Positions 1 to 12,899 of a DNA stretch of 64,000 bases are shown piece by piece. The DNA is taken from assembly GCA_028023455.1 (NCBI GenBank), contig JAQFVV010000518.1:62001-126000 (forward strand), in the 5' to 3' direction. Numbering within the stretch: position 1 is the first letter of the stretch; each line of letters begins with the position of its first letter. The position numbers were made by a program, and so were the translations under genes. The notes below the pieces were generated by a model that was not told the origin of the DNA, ran no database searches, and saw nothing but the letters and a program-made list of their open reading frames with translations. The DNA is from Epiperipatus broadwayi (lineage: Eukaryota > Onychophora > Udeonychophora > Euonychophora > Peripatidae).

Positions 1-1354
1 ATTAAAACCATCTACTGTTGAAGTCAACTTCAGACAGTGTATTATTCACTGCTGCAGTATTCCTTTATGAATTCCATTTCACAATTATAATTCTGAAAAT
101 AGAAGAATAGTACAATTTATCCAAACCACTTCAAACACTTTTTAGCAAAACCCTGTATTTGTACATATATAAATACACCTACATTTTGACTGCCCTGCAG
201 TATTCTTCAGAGCTATGATATAATGAGCAAAATAAAATAACACACATAATGATATAAATAATACATAAAAATGGAAACAATAAAAAACTAAAAGCAACAT
301 AAAAAAACTGAAATAAATAATCAAACCCAAATAAAATAATCCAATTAATATAAAATAAAATATACAATATAAATAGAAAATAAATATAAATTATACATGT
401 GTATGCCTAACTATATATATATTCAAGAACAACTATTAATCTAAATATAGTATTTATTGTTATTATTATTAACAATCTCCTAATTATTTCTATTCTTTAT
501 AAACTTCAAATTTATAGTCATTAACTACTTTTCTTTTAATTTTAAATCATATAATATCTATTACTTCCTTACTCATTCTTCTGCTATAAATAATATTTTA
601 TATTTATTATTATTTTTTAATATCTAAAACCTGTAAATATTGTAATCTTTGAACTTACCCAGTTCATTTTAATCTCTTTAAAAAACTTTTTTTTTCAAAA
701 AATTCTTATACTCTAGCTCCCTCTATTACATATTATTTAAACTAAATACTACTGATATTATTATTAAAAAACTAATATTAATTAAAAATGTGCAATGACC
801 ACACACATTGTAGTTCAAGCTTAGTCAATAGTATTGGATAGATTTTATTACGTATGTATCCCACTAGTATGCTGCTCCATATAGTATATGTTTGAATGCT
901 CTAGACATATTTAAAATTACAGCTATTGCATAAAAATAATGAAGACTATCACCTTTTGAAAGCTCATGTTTATTTCATTTGATTCATGAATTGGAAGCAC
1001 TGTTACCCCCCTCCTTCATAAATTTATCTATCTATCAACACTACAAAAAAGAGCAAAAACAAACCTATGTCAGCCAATTAATCAGCCAAAACAAGGATTA
1101 ATAGATTTATTCACCAATCAGCCCAGTAAAGAAAAACATAGAATTACTTTATTAAATAACTTAAACTTTGTCATTTGACAACCAAATTTAAGGATGAATA
1201 TGTTAAATTATGCATTTGTTAACCAAGTCCAAAAGTTCAGAATTGATTAATGGATAACATTTGAAATTACTTCATGAATAGAAAGAAAACAAATAAAGAA
1301 TCTAAAGAATTATCAAATGTTTGTCACGAAGAACAAAATCAAGGCAAACACAGA
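1..1354. other. AT-rich spacer without recognised genes
   Basis: Very AT-rich sequence with homopolymer runs and short open frames that contain many low-complexity residues. I see no conserved protein motif, RNA gene or repeat structure. The short frames near 142-367 on the minus strand are hydrophobic translations of A/T-rich DNA and are not supported as genes. Confidence 0.6.
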
Positions 1355-1357
1355 AAT

Positions 1358-1358
1358 A

Positions 1359-1418
<60 letters not shown>
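1358..1418. repeat. Compound microsatellite (AT)n-(GA)n
   Basis: About 22 uninterrupted AT dinucleotides run directly into about 8 GA dinucleotides. The ORF that crosses it encodes alternating Tyr-Ile and Arg-Glu, so that frame is a microsatellite translation and not a gene. Confidence 0.95.
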
Positions 1419-3029
1419 TCATTTGAAGTGCAAATTTTTCAGTCTATTCTTCCTCCATTCCAAGTAACTGGTACACATGACTATATAGACACCAAAATGA
1501 TATATGATTCCCAATATATATATTTTGTGCAGAACCAGCACTTATCAGTTGGGCCAGATCATAATCTTCCACACATATATATAATCAGTGCTCGGTTTAT
1601 ATTAAGATAGCAATTTCTCAAACTTTAATGGACAGGCTTCAATCTTCTCACCCTTACAACTATTTAATCATTCATTTCATTGAAAACCTAATAGTGGAAA
1701 TCTCAAAGACCTTATTGTATTTGATATTGTAATCATACCCATGTAGACATTATGTCAATCTAAACTCTCATATTATCAGATGATTATAATATTTAGCATA
1801 CATAAATAATATACATATTAAAAGAAATTTGCAAGCTCATTATATAATATTGAAACAGTGAGATTCGTATTCGAATCTCAAGTTTCACCTTTTTCTGTCG
1901 TCTCTCACTGACCGGTCTATCCCACCCAAATTTAAACTTTTTGGTATCGAGTTGTGTGTGTAACAATATTAAAAATGTATAAATATATGTAGAATTCAGC
2001 ATAAACATGCACACATTTCGATCTCAAATTAAGCGCAATAAATACGGATAAAATAATATAATTTAGATTCCTTTTTGTTAAATAAATTTTGTGTAATATT
2101 AAAAAGTTCGTATTTGTTGCTTAGTTTAAATTTCGTTAAATAATAATTCTAACAAAATCTGATGCAATAATTAATTAAAGTTAAAATAATTTTATTCCCT
2201 TTTGTCTTTGAAAATTTAAAAGCATCGGTCAGTGATAGATAATAAATTAATTATAGCAAAATTCCAAAAAAATGTAATTAACGAATGTAAAGAAAAACAA
2301 ACAATAGCACAGCAAATTTCTTTCTAATTAAAACCAGCAGAGCATTGATTATCCTGAGGGCAAGATAAATAAAACCTAAAAATATCTCAACAGAAAAATT
2401 AAAAGATCAAGATAAGAAAAAGGAGGCCATCTTAGACTTGCTGGAGACTTGCACTTGAATTTTAGCTTTGCTCTCGAGTGGAGCGTCTAAAATATCTTAA
2501 ATAAATTAATACTGCAAGGTATGACCGAGTAAGCACCGAAATTATTCTCCATCGGGAGATGGCCCACCATATGCCGAGCTTCACCTTGCCCATCATAAAA
2601 ACACCAAAATGATCTGCTGCCTAAAATAAACAAGAAAGCCGCTGCTGTTAAAATCAATAAAACAACATGCCCAGGACAAGAAAGAAAACTTCTAATTACG
2701 AACAATCTGCTATTAAACCAATGGACAAAAACATCTTATAAAACAGGTACCTGTGTGTATATTTCAAATTATAGAGTACTCTAGTAATAATAAGCTATAG
2801 CTCATCTATTATTTGTATAACTTCTAAATTTTAAAATTGTAATTTTGAGAAACTGAACTTTGAGAATTCATGTAATCTGTAATTTTCTTGCATAATCTAG
2901 CTTACCCTCCCTCTATCACTTCTTAGGTGTGTATTTCTTAAATCTACATTTCATTTATAATTATCATTGAAATATTACCTTCTCATAATTATCTTAGTTT
3001 TAAAGCTAAGTCCATAATCGCTTGAACAG
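1419..3029. other. Spacer with small palindromes, no gene seen
   Basis: No coding motif recognised. A perfect 8-bp palindrome (GAGATTCG/CGAATCTC, loop TATT) lies at 1860-1879. A short motif containing ACTGACCG near 1905-1915 recurs in inverted form near 2225-2240. These could be edges of an old element, but no body can be defined. Confidence 0.4.
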
Positions 3030-3103
3030 TGAATGCGTGTCGAATTATCATAATATTTGCTTTTATAAATAACTTAAATTTCATACAAATCGACACGCAT
3101 TCA
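3030..3103. repeat. Stem-loop with perfect 14-bp arms
   Basis: TGAATGCGTGTCGA at 3030-3043 is the exact reverse complement of 3090-3103, separated by a 46-bp AT-rich loop. The arms are CpG-containing and stand out from the surrounding AT-rich sequence. It could be a small foldback element or a structured RNA segment; nothing in the sequence decides between these. Confidence 0.75.
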
Positions 3104-3329
3104 AAGACTCAGTTATTGTAATGCAGGGTCTACTACTCCGTAATAGCTGGCATACTCGCTGTCATAATTCGCTTTTTAGTTATTTTTTTTATTATTAAAT
3201 GTTAATGAATAATTATGTAAATTTCATTTCTTTGAGAGTCACCAATTTTCTTTCAGTCAACGTTGATAATGTTGGGCCGAGTTTGAAATCTAGTTAAATA
3301 TTACCACAATCTTTTAGATATTATACATG

Positions 3330-4310
3330 TGTTACGTTTTGAAGCCCCGATGGCTCATTCCACGCCGTGAATACTCCGGATTCTCTAGGGTTGAATTAAC
3401 CCCAGTCGTCCTACACAAGCGGACATGATGTTCCCGTAGGGCTTGATGACCGTCACGCAGCCAGCTGGCAAATTGCGACATGGACCGCTTGTCCCTGGTT
3501 ATGCTCATGTGACACCTTACCTCTTCGGGTCACGGCAGAGACCAACCTGAAACCCTTATAACTTATTCACAGCATTGCAGTTTCAGCACTGCCATTTTAC
3601 ATCGCCCTTCTAAAGTGTACCACGTGTTCTTTTATTTAGTTTATTATTCTCTCTATCACTCCGCCTCGGCATTATCTTTATCATATACTCTCAAATAAAT
3701 GTTTGCCCTTTGTCGTAATATATTTTATTAAATAAATGTATGTCCGCCGTTACTGAGGACTCTTGCAGTGCAAAATATAAATTCCTTACAGCACGCATTA
3801 AAAATACTCACTCGAGAACCCTAGGTAGCTAGATTACGCCTTCATATAAATAAATGCTCCTTATAAATAAATGTATTTTTATATATATAATATTACCAAT
3901 TAGCTGTTGAGACTTTGAATTTAAAATATGATTAATAACATTAATAATGTTTTCTTTTATTAAATACATAAATAAATAATTCTAAATATATGTCTGTAGT
4001 TAAGTTTTCATTTATTCGATGACCATTATAGACATTTCCTCGATTATATATGTTAATTAATATTCGTTTGATTGTTGGCCAACTCGGAAACAAAACCCAT
4101 GAATCTCGTGCATCTCCCTGACCACCGTGCCTAAAGAAGTGTTTACTTAATGTCGCCTCAGAGGCGTTATTCCATAGATTGTATTGTGGAACCGATAAAC
4201 TATGTTCGAACTCAGTATTACCGGTGGCTTCGCTACTCGATGGTGCTGCTGTTCTGTGTGGTGGTCGAATTCTGCAATATGTTAACGAGATACACGTGTT
4301 TTGACTGTTA
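3330..4310. other. GC-richer island, possible solo LTR or old element
   Basis: Base composition shifts abruptly from AT-rich spacer to sequence with many CpG and CCGG sites, most marked at 3345-3610 and again at 4075-4300. It begins with TGTTACG, has a TATA-like TTATAA near 3557, and AATAAA-type poly(A) signals near 3694 and 3732. Internal short inverted repeats include ACAAGCGG near 3415 and CCGCTTGT near 3484, and GTGAC/GTCAC near 3510-3533. An ORF from 4150 (69 codons) lies in the second GC-rich part but shows no known domain. Promoter-like plus poly(A) signals in about 1 kb suggest an LTR, but I found no clear matching end or target duplication. Confidence 0.35.
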
Positions 4311-4344
4311 CAATATTTATATATACATATGCTTTTGCTGGCTT

Positions 4345-5090
4345 GAACTAAGAACTTAACATGAACAGATTAAATCATTTATCATTGAACAGGATAATAA
4401 GTAGCTCATAATAATATCAAGAACAAGCTATAAGCATAGATGGACCATCTATGATTTAAAAACATCTATTGATAGAATATGTGCCAATTTCATAATGCAT
4501 GTGTGAGTAGTTTTCAACTTGCACTTTTTTTACTCTTTGTTGTGTTATATAGTATCTAACATAACACTATATATATATATATTTCTTTTTTCATGGTTTT
4601 ATCTTCAATATTGCAATACATGAATTTAGAGTAGTATTTATAGACTAGAAAACAAGTTATTTTAAATTATGAGTTATATTAAATTGTAAAAAAAAAATAA
4701 TTATAGTATAATTTTACTTTTTTCAAAATTGTATTTTATAGATTAATACATAATTTGAGATATATAAAATTAAACATAAAAAAACTAGAATAATTAATTA
4801 TAATGTAGATGAGAAATAGTAGTATTATTCAATTAAAAGAATTATAAATATTTGGTGTTAAGCTAAATAAAAACATGATAAGGAGCTCACCAAACTCCAA
4901 GTAGCCCATAAATATTTACAGGTGCATGAGAATGGATTCATTTTTATTTTTCCATAGTTTATTGAGGAACATAGATTTACATTTCTACACTGTTTCTTGG
5001 AAACAATGTGATCCAATAAAATCAAAGAATAAACATTAGAAATATCATGATTCTAAAAGAGAGACAGAAACTTTTGCTTTTGTGATTACT
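4345..5090. other. AT-rich spacer, nothing recognised
   Basis: Homopolymer-rich A/T sequence. I see no gene, repeat or structured element here. Confidence 0.5.
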
Positions 5091-5109
5091 ATTTATTAGT
5101 TATCTAGTT

Positions 5110-5255
5110 AGTGAAAAAAAAAGATATAGCTTTGTAATAAAAGACAAAGAAATAAAAAAGTGTTTCACTATTTTCCTTTTCATGACCACAAAAAGGACAA
5201 ATAAAATTGGCACCAGTCATTCTCTTGGAGAGGAAAGAATTTTTGTATTAAAACC
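5110..5255 (-). pseudogene. LINE C-terminal zinc-finger (zf-RVT-like) relic
   Basis: On the minus strand one frame reads FLSKRMTGANF followed by ICPFCGHEKENSE and LFYFF. This matches the pattern of the reverse-transcriptase zinc-binding domain at the C terminus of some LINE ORF2 proteins (CPxCG, acidic run, then HLFxxC). The first two cysteines are kept. The expected histidine is Thr and the last cysteine is Phe, and a stop lies upstream in frame, so it is a decayed fragment. I could not extend it into an RT domain on either side. The assignment rests on a short motif. Confidence 0.5.
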
Positions 5256-5904
5256 TGAATTTCGTTGATCAATAGTAGCATGAAAGAGGAATCAGTTTTG
5301 AATCACCACTTATAAAAATTTCAATGTTTGCATTTTGTTAATAATATATATTAGGATAAATGGATAAAATTGGAGATATGATTTAATAGACTTTTAATAA
5401 GTTTGTTCTTAATAGGTATAGTCTATCAATGGGGGTAAAAAAAATAGGTTTGTAAATTGGAAATTAAATCACTAATTTATATATGCAAATGAGGACTAAT
5501 GTGAAAAGATGATTCATTAAATGTAACTTTTTTTAGTAGTTCTGATACTAATGAAACTACTTTTGTTCCATAGCATTTTTGTGCAGGGTGAGTTGTAGCA
5601 ATATATTTTTATAAAGAAAACCATAATTTAATTGTAGGATACTAGAAGGTGATTCTCTGAAAGATAATTATATCAATACGAAAACTTGCATAAAGTCCAA
5701 GGTAAATTTCCTACATTGTTATTTCTTTATTTTTCATTACATCGTCTTAATTAAAATTCTTCTATTAGAATAATGAAGAAAACAATCATAAAAGATATTT
5801 ATATTTGAAAATTTAAATAAATATAAGCGCTGTGTGTACCAAAATGAAATATTTTTCATGGTTATATTTGTTTTACAATACAATTTACGAATATCTATCT
5901 TTAT

Positions 5905-5985
5905 ATGTAAATAGAGGATTTGAACTCAGGATGTTTCAACCTATTCAGTCCTACTCTATCTCAAGCAGTTACACTCGTAACTTTG
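5905..5985 (-). repeat. Possible degenerate tRNA-like SINE fragment
   Basis: The minus strand contains GAGTTCAAATCC, a good Pol III B-box-like sequence, near 5918-5930, and a weak A-box-like stretch about 45 nt upstream. The same B-box plus a similar 3' flank occurs on the plus strand near 56,160. No clear cloverleaf can be drawn. It could equally be a chance match. Confidence 0.25.
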
Positions 5986-5989
5986 ACAA

Positions 5990-7005
5990 TATACATCCTA
6001 GATAAATAGTTTAATGATTATTATTAATCATTTATTAAGTTAGAAATAATCCAAATCTTTCCTAGACCAAATATAAATTTTAAACTTCAGTTAAAGATTG
6101 CCATAGATGTGATTAACTAAACATAAACACAAGAAATAATTCAAGTATGTTTTTTCATTTCACGTGCATCTTACACATTCAAAAGGTATGAAGAAAACGA
6201 CATGAAAAAGTACAAATTACTCCCAGGGTGCATTTCATGTTGATCCAGAAATTTTCAGTTAATACTTGTTTTGAATTATAGAATGTCACTATTTAATTAA
6301 ATCTCCAACTGATTTTATTTCTCTATTAGTTATAAGTTGTCCTTTTTCTCACCAGAAAGATATTATTTAAAAAACACATACTGTGTTAAGTGTGTTAAAG
6401 AGTAGAAGGACATAACCAAAGTTACCACAATTGAAAAAATATGAGAACATGATCAATCACCTTAACAATAATGTACTCATTCTACCTCAGGATGAAAAAA
6501 GATAACGAAAAAATACTGAAAGAAAGATGAAAAACTGGAATTACAACTTTTGAGCATACAATACATTGTTAAAAAAGGTTGTTTTGAAATTATAAACTAA
6601 GTTGACCACAGACAATAAATAAAATAAAACTGAAAAAAAAAGTTTGTTTTAAAAATTTGGAAAATATGATGTACACATAAAAATTTGCATAAAAATGATG
6701 ATATAGCTAATTCTCTTTTTACATAATAGATTGTTTCCCAAAAAAGTTACATGTAAAATAAATTTATGTAAAAAAATATATTGTATATATGGAAAATAAA
6801 AAGATTGGTTTTAGACCTAAGAAATCAATGAAAATAATTAAATAAACCATATGAAAAATTTTGTTAGAATGTTATAATCTTTGTGTGCTATCAAATTTTA
6901 CTTCATACACATAAATAAAAAATGAGTTATAAGAACAAATTTTATTTGAAATTAAAAAAACTTGAAAGTGATAACACTTATGATGAAACACTCATTAGTT
7001 TCTTT
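5990..7005. other. AT-rich spacer, nothing recognised
   Basis: A/T homopolymers and scattered short frames only. I see no conserved motif. Confidence 0.5.
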
Positions 7006-7009
7006 ACAT

Positions 7010-7230
7010 AAACCATTGAAAACTTTACAGTTCAGAGCATATCGTCATTTCCACATTATAAGTAAAAAATGAATTAAAGCTTATTAATATAATTTATTGT
7101 AATTTATTACTTTTATTTTATTTAGCTTATTAATATTTTTTTAATTTAACAACTAATATATTCAAAAGAGAAATTGTAGGTCCTTGAAATTGTATACTTA
7201 TCAAAAATATGGGCACCATCTTGCTCACCC
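7010..7230 (+). repeat. Diverged direct repeat, copy 1 (partner 8490-8730)
   Basis: The blocks CATTTCCACATTATAA, TTTAATTTAACAACTAA and ATTGTAGGTCCTTGAAA occur here in the same order as close variants at 8490-8730. The two copies differ by many substitutions and indels, so this is an old unnamed dispersed repeat or an old duplication. The ORF at 7225-7410 on the minus strand shows no known domain. Confidence 0.6.
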
Positions 7231-8489
7231 ATAAAATAGAAAAATATCCAAGATACTGTCACTTTCTGACAATAAATGCATATATTTGTACATGATTAGA
7301 ATACCATTACTATCACTAAAACTTGCAATATATGACTTACCATTTATTGATTTTTGGCAAAATAAATAAATTAAATTTAAAAAAATAAATTTTAACATCA
7401 ACACCAACAAGGATTTTTTTAAAAAACCAAATATTAAAATGTAAACAAAGCATCAATACCAAAATGGTACTTTCTTATCAAAACAAAACAGTCAAAAATG
7501 TTACAGTGCAGACCCCATTTGCAATAATATTGCCAAAAAAGATATTTCTGTTTTTAAAATAATGGGAAATAAAGACTTTTTTTTAATTAGCTGATAATAA
7601 AAGACAGATTTTTTTATTTCATTTTGTGATATAATTATGACAAACTCGACCTCAGAAACAGATCTGTAAATAAATACTGAATTATAAACATTTACAATTT
7701 TCTAAAAAGGAAAAAAAAAGTATTTTATTTTACTTACATGAAATTATCTAGAAGTAAAAAAAATTTTTGAATAACAATTTAATATAAGAATTACATTTAG
7801 AATGTAAGATGATGTTTTAAGCCTTCCTGACAATAATGTTGATTTCTTCATTCCAATCATGAAAACATCACAGCAGCTCTAATCCAAAAGTACTATTTTT
7901 TTTACTGATCATGTTATTTTAAAACAACTCATGTAAAAAGAATTTTTTTAAATTTGTGTTATTTCAAAATCATGCAAAAAGAAATTGTATGAAAGAAAAT
8001 TAAATGAATTTATTTTAAAATTTGCAAATAAGAAAATTTGTGTTGGCATGGGTGTAAATTTTTGATACTTCTAAGTTTTCAAGTAAACATTGATGTTATT
8101 CTGTATTTTTAATAAATCTACAGTTTCACCTCCTGCTCCCAAAATGTTTACACAAAAAAAGTGCCTGTTAGGAAATGTATTTAATAATTACATTTTTTTT
8201 ATTACTGTTATTTTAAAAGAAATATCACTGCAGAAATATCAATTACAATATTTAAAGTTCATTTTCTTTTAGAATTAATTTATTAACAGAAAATTGAAAA
8301 AAATATGAGTATAATATTTACCCTTTATTCACATTGATGATGTGCAATCATATTGTGACTATTAATGCACAATATTCAGGAGGGCGGTCCACAGCATCAT
8401 GTTCTATGACTGGCAAGTTCCAAATTTTTATCATTATTTATCAAAAAAATAAAACTGCTGACAAAAAGAAACCTGCTGATTGAACCAAA

Positions 8490-8730
8490 GTATGACAATG
8501 TTAAAAGCATCTCATCATTTTCCACATTATAATATAAATAATATTAAAAAAATGAAATAAAGGTTTTTAATAAAATTTATTAGAATTTATTTCTTTTTTT
8601 TTTTTAAATTTAACATTCAATTGATTAATTTTGTTTTAATTTAACAACTAACCATCTTCAATGGATTGTAGACCCTCAAAACTGTATATTTATCAAAATA
8701 CTGGATGCCATGTTGGTTTACTTGAAAACT
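8490..8730 (+). repeat. Diverged direct repeat, copy 2 (partner 7010-7230)
   Basis: It carries the same ordered blocks as copy 1, including CATTTTCCACATTATAA, TTTAATTTAACAACTAA and ATTGTAGACCCTCAAAA, followed by a related ATGCCATGTTGGTTT segment (copy 1: GCACCATCTTGCTC). The stretch between the copies (7231-8489) holds no recognised gene. Confidence 0.6.
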
Positions 8731-9639
8731 CAGGAATATCAATTTTTTTATTTATTATTTAAATATAATTAGCTGAATATGCTTTGAATAATAAAATTTG
8801 GGCAGCAAATGAGTTATTTAAAGTTAATTGGGATGGAATTTCATTTTTAATTTAAAAAAATAAAATAAAAGCAGATTAAAAAGTATTTGGAAATGTAATA
8901 TATATATATACAAAATTAGACTATTATTGAATAATGATGGATATGGATCTTATTTTTCGCTCATCATCACTGTAGGGGTTTGACTTTGTGTTTTTATTTT
9001 AATGTACAAAGTTAATAGAAAGAGAATTTATTTGTATTTATTCAACTATGAAATATAATAAAGTTATAGATAATGGAGTACAGAGATATAATTAAATTGG
9101 GGACAAAAAAAATTGATAAATTAATTGAAAAAAAAGTATTACAGAAAATGAATGTGAATAATAAATATTATACAAGTATATAATAATTAAAAAAAGCTAA
9201 AATATATTAGAAAGGACAATAAAACTAAGAGATTTTATTATTATTAGAAGCAAACACAGAGGCTTGATATAACACAAAAAAGAGCCAAAAATTGAATACG
9301 AATGTGGAATGGAGATTTATGTTGGGCTAAGAGGAAGTGTAGTGGATCAATTATTTTAAGAGTGTGAAATGCTAAAAGTGGATTGGAGTAAATTCTAAGG
9401 ATAGTGGGAAAATCATAAATATAAAGAGAATAATGATTTTTAATTTTAAATATCTATATAACACTATACAACAAGAATAGAAAGTGGTAGAATATTGTAA
9501 TAAACTAATAAGTTGTCTTTATAAAATAGGATGAGTAGCATGTAAGTTAGAAAGAAATATGTCAATATAGGGAGAATTTTTTGGTGATTATAGATTAAAC
9601 AAAAAAAAAAAAAATCAAGTGATTTAATTTTGAAAATTC
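8731..9639. other. AT-rich spacer, nothing recognised
   Basis: No gene or repeat recognised apart from a short (TA)n run near 8900. The sequence becomes more purine-rich towards 9300-9640, which may be LINE-derived, but no motif supports that. Confidence 0.4.
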
Positions 9640-10470
9640 ATAGGAAATTTATAAGAAGTTTGATTACTTGGAATGACATAGGTGGAGCCACAATCCGCAA
9701 TCTGTGAGCTTTAGATTTCACACTCTGCCACTGCCCAATCTGATGAAAACAATATGCTCAAATGTTCATCTTTATAATGTTTTGCAATAATAGACTGAAA
9801 CACAATCGTCACCCATAATATTTAGGAATAACTTTGGATCATACTTTAACTTATTTAACTCATTTATCTAAGATTAGATAAAAATAAAATTTTAGGAATA
9901 ACTTTTTTGGCTGCAACTATTGGGAGTTGTTATGCAAATGTTTTATTCATAACTTCCATAGCACTAACATATTCTTGGAAAAAAAGTTTATATGTAAAAT
10001 TTCTGGATATTCAAATATTATTTAAACAAATATTGGCACACTCAAGCTTACTCATTTGCAGTGGCTTTCTATTCATTTACAAATTCTATTATGAAAAAAA
10101 CATGTGATTTTATAAAAAATATATAAAAAGATGATTATGCAGATCATATTTGCTAATAATTCAGACCACAATTTCATTACTTAATATTTATTTTAAATCA
10201 AAATCTCCATTTTGGTATCTTCAACCAAAAATTTTCAAACAAAAACATAAAAATGGAATTGTTATGAGATTTCAAACAATTTGTTCCAGATATAACAATA
10301 AAACCATTTAGGTGTTATCTTCCTTCATGCTTTTGGAGCCACATCAAGAAATTCAGGACAATCCCTGATTATTGTGCTCATTTGTTTTGCATAATTGCAT
10401 GTGACAATCACAGATTAATGTAAATGTGGACAAACACAAACCACAAAATTAATGCATATTTAATTTATGA
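9640..10470 (+). mobile_element. Decayed Jockey-like LINE (C-terminal part of ORF2)
   Basis: Scattered frames match the order of the RT C-terminal and thumb region of Jockey/CR1-type LINE ORF2. YLGITLDHTLTYLTHLSKI (about 9813-9875) fits the YLGvtLD...TyxxHl motif. A frame shift then gives LAATIGSCYANVLF and IALTYSW (about 9905-9985), fitting LaGtxwG...LALxYS. Further on, IKKFRTIPDYCAHLF (about 10345-10390) fits the typical LNRxRTxxGxCxxxL segment. There are many stops and at least two frame shifts, and the catalytic FADD region is not visible. The open frame from 9907 is one piece of this relic and not an independent gene. Clade is inferred from motif style. Confidence 0.7.
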
Positions 10471-10717
10471 CCATAGTGTTGGAACTGAAGTATTTATTAA
10501 AGCCATTAGAAATGTAGGTTGGAATACATACAGGTTCCTTTATGATATTTTGTTTAAAAGTTAAACTATCCATAAATAAGTGCAAAGATACATGAATAAA
10601 TAAATAATATTATAGTAGATTTGCAGAAATATCAGTATAACAATATCACCAACAAGCATACACATACACGAACAAACACATACATGAGCAAATCAAATAT
10701 ATATATATATATAATTA

Positions 10718-10775
10718 TACATTTTAGAAATCACTATTATTACCAAAACAATATGTAAATGATTTCTAAAATGTA
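10718..10775. repeat. Stem-loop with perfect 16-bp arms
   Basis: TACATTTTAGAAATCA at 10718-10733 is the reverse complement of 10760-10775; the loop is 26 bp. It sits beside a (TA)n run at 10700-10713. This may be a small foldback; no target duplication is evident. Confidence 0.7.
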
Positions 10776-10789
10776 TTTCCATTAAGAAA

Positions 10790-12713
10790 TTCCTATCAGT
10801 TTGGCCATGGGATCTCATCAAATATTAATGTTGCTTTTGCAATATTAAATAAATAATCAAATTGTTTGTTGATTGGGAGATCATATGAAATTCAAACATT
10901 AAAAACGACACTGATGGAACCATGAATCGATGGATCTTAGACTCCAGAGTCCTATTTTATTAAGTATGGATGTGAACTTTAATTATTTTTTTAAATAAAA
11001 AATCAAATATAATTTTACTTATTTACATAGTATGAGTGAGGAAGTGGGAGAAATCGGTTATCCATGTACAAATGTTTGTATTGTAATAAAAATTTCAACT
11101 GTATATTCGGTTTGAAATACGTGATAATTTTTAATTAATAAAAAATGATTTGTAAATCATTAACATACTTATTAAAAAATGAGGGCTTATTTGAAGATCC
11201 AATGGTATGACTAAATTAATCACCAGAGGGAACCACTAGATTTACAATCCAGAATTTTCTATTTCTGTGTAACTAACAAAATTCTATTGCTAATTACAAT
11301 TAAACACTAGTGGATGTTTAGTAGAAAATTGATGTATAGGAAAATTAAGTTTATTGATGAAGATGGACTACAAACCTCTATAAGATTCAATCACTAATAA
11401 TATTTTTAATACATTTCCTAAGCTTGGGAGACACTTGAAACTCCTTTGAATATTTTGTTGATCATTGTATAAGATTCTACCAGTGATATAATGATAGATA
11501 ATAAATAATTTTTAAGTTAGATAGATAATGAAAAAATATTTATGACAAACATATATTCCAACCTTCAAAATTAATATTCTTGCAATATTTTACAAATAAC
11601 TTTTATAATTCATGAAATCTTTAGTAAGAATAAATACATCAATGGACTATAACTCAAATCTTAAGATGGTATATCCATATCAATATAGTTTTTTTTATAT
11701 CCCTTTCCACTTATCATGAGCCATATATAAATATTCCATCAAGAATAAGTTTACTTTTATTTATATGAATTGGTTGGCAATGTATAACAAAACTAAGTCA
11801 GGTATGTATACATAAACATTATTTCAAAACTCTGAATTAGAGCAGATTAACTTAACACAGATTATAATCAAGCAAGTTTAAAATAATCCTTTATATGATT
11901 ATCACTATCTTTCAAAATAGTGTTGGTTGATTATCATGACTTGCATAAATAATATGCATATCTCATAAAATTTATTAACTTCTATTTTTAAAAATAAAAT
12001 ATAAATGAATAAAGTAAAAGTGTATATATGTATTATCTTTGCTTTCAATAATTAACGACCAATTAGTGTGTAAAAATAATCAGAAATATTTACTAAATAA
12101 GCAAAAAACATTTTTTTTCTTTCAAAAGTTTGGCTTGAAAACTAATAAAAAACATTTTGGAGAGATGATTTTTTTATACTTAATAATAGAATAAAGACAT
12201 TACATCTTATCCAACTGTTTGTAATGTAATGACTACTTTAAATTTTTTAAAATTAATAAATCAATAAAAGCAGGCTTGCAGAAACTGTATGTTTTTAAAA
12301 ATCGTACTTTAATATTTATGAGAATGGTAAAATAGTGATCTAAAGGCATATAATTATCATGCTACTTCTAATGCAAATATACTGAAAATAAGTATTGGAA
12401 AGACAATTAATAGGAAAATCTAGATAAAATTGAGAGACATAAATCTTTTAAATACATTACATACATCATATAATATTTCAATATTTCATAGCTATAAAGA
12501 TGTATGAGATGTATCTGTCTTAATAGGAATAGAAATATATTTAAAAACATCAATAAATTAAAGTCCACTTTAATCACATTAACAAGATAAATGCACTTTC
12601 CAAGCATTTGTCATAATAAATTATCAAACAACAGTTAACTTTCCATAAAACAGTGCTACCACCCAGTGCAATCCTTGGTAATCAATGGATGCAAAAAGTT
12701 TTGTGCATAAAAT
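10790..12713. other. AT-rich spacer, nothing recognised
   Basis: No coding motif, RNA gene or organised repeat seen. The short minus-strand frame at 12407-12607 is low complexity and not supported. Confidence 0.5.
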
Positions 12714-12898
12714 CCTTATCTAATGCCTACTTATCCACTATCCCCAGACTAGTTTCTAGCTTCTGATGACTTTCATCAGTGAAAAGGCATATATCTGAGA
12801 GCATTGCCTTATCTAATACCTTCTCATCACTATCCCCAGATTAGTTTCTAGCTTAAGATGACTTTCATCAGTAAGACGGTGTGGATCTGAGAGCACTG
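12714..12898 (+). repeat. 93-bp tandem duplication (two copies)
   Basis: Unit 1 (12714-12806) and unit 2 (12807-12898) both begin CCTTATCTAAT and share TATCCCCAGA, TAGTTTCTAGCTT, TGACTTTCATCAGT and ATCTGAGAGCA in the same order. Each unit contains GATGA close to TCATC, giving a small hairpin. Divergence is roughly one base in six. Function unknown. Confidence 0.9.
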
Positions 12899-12899
12899 C

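Noticed and set aside
142-367. Overlapping hydrophobic minus-strand ORFs that look like membrane proteins
   Set aside because: Phe/Ile/Leu/Tyr-rich translations are expected from A/T-rich DNA read on this strand; no start context or homologous motif.
1317-1610. 97-codon plus-strand ORF
   Set aside because: Its centre is the translation of an (AT)n(GA)n microsatellite; no domain and no coding signature.
12764-12790. CTGATGA...GAAA resembling a hammerhead ribozyme
   Set aside because: The intervening bases do not form a proper stem II next to the core, and the second tandem unit lacks the motif; the resemblance comes from a GATGA/TCATC palindrome.
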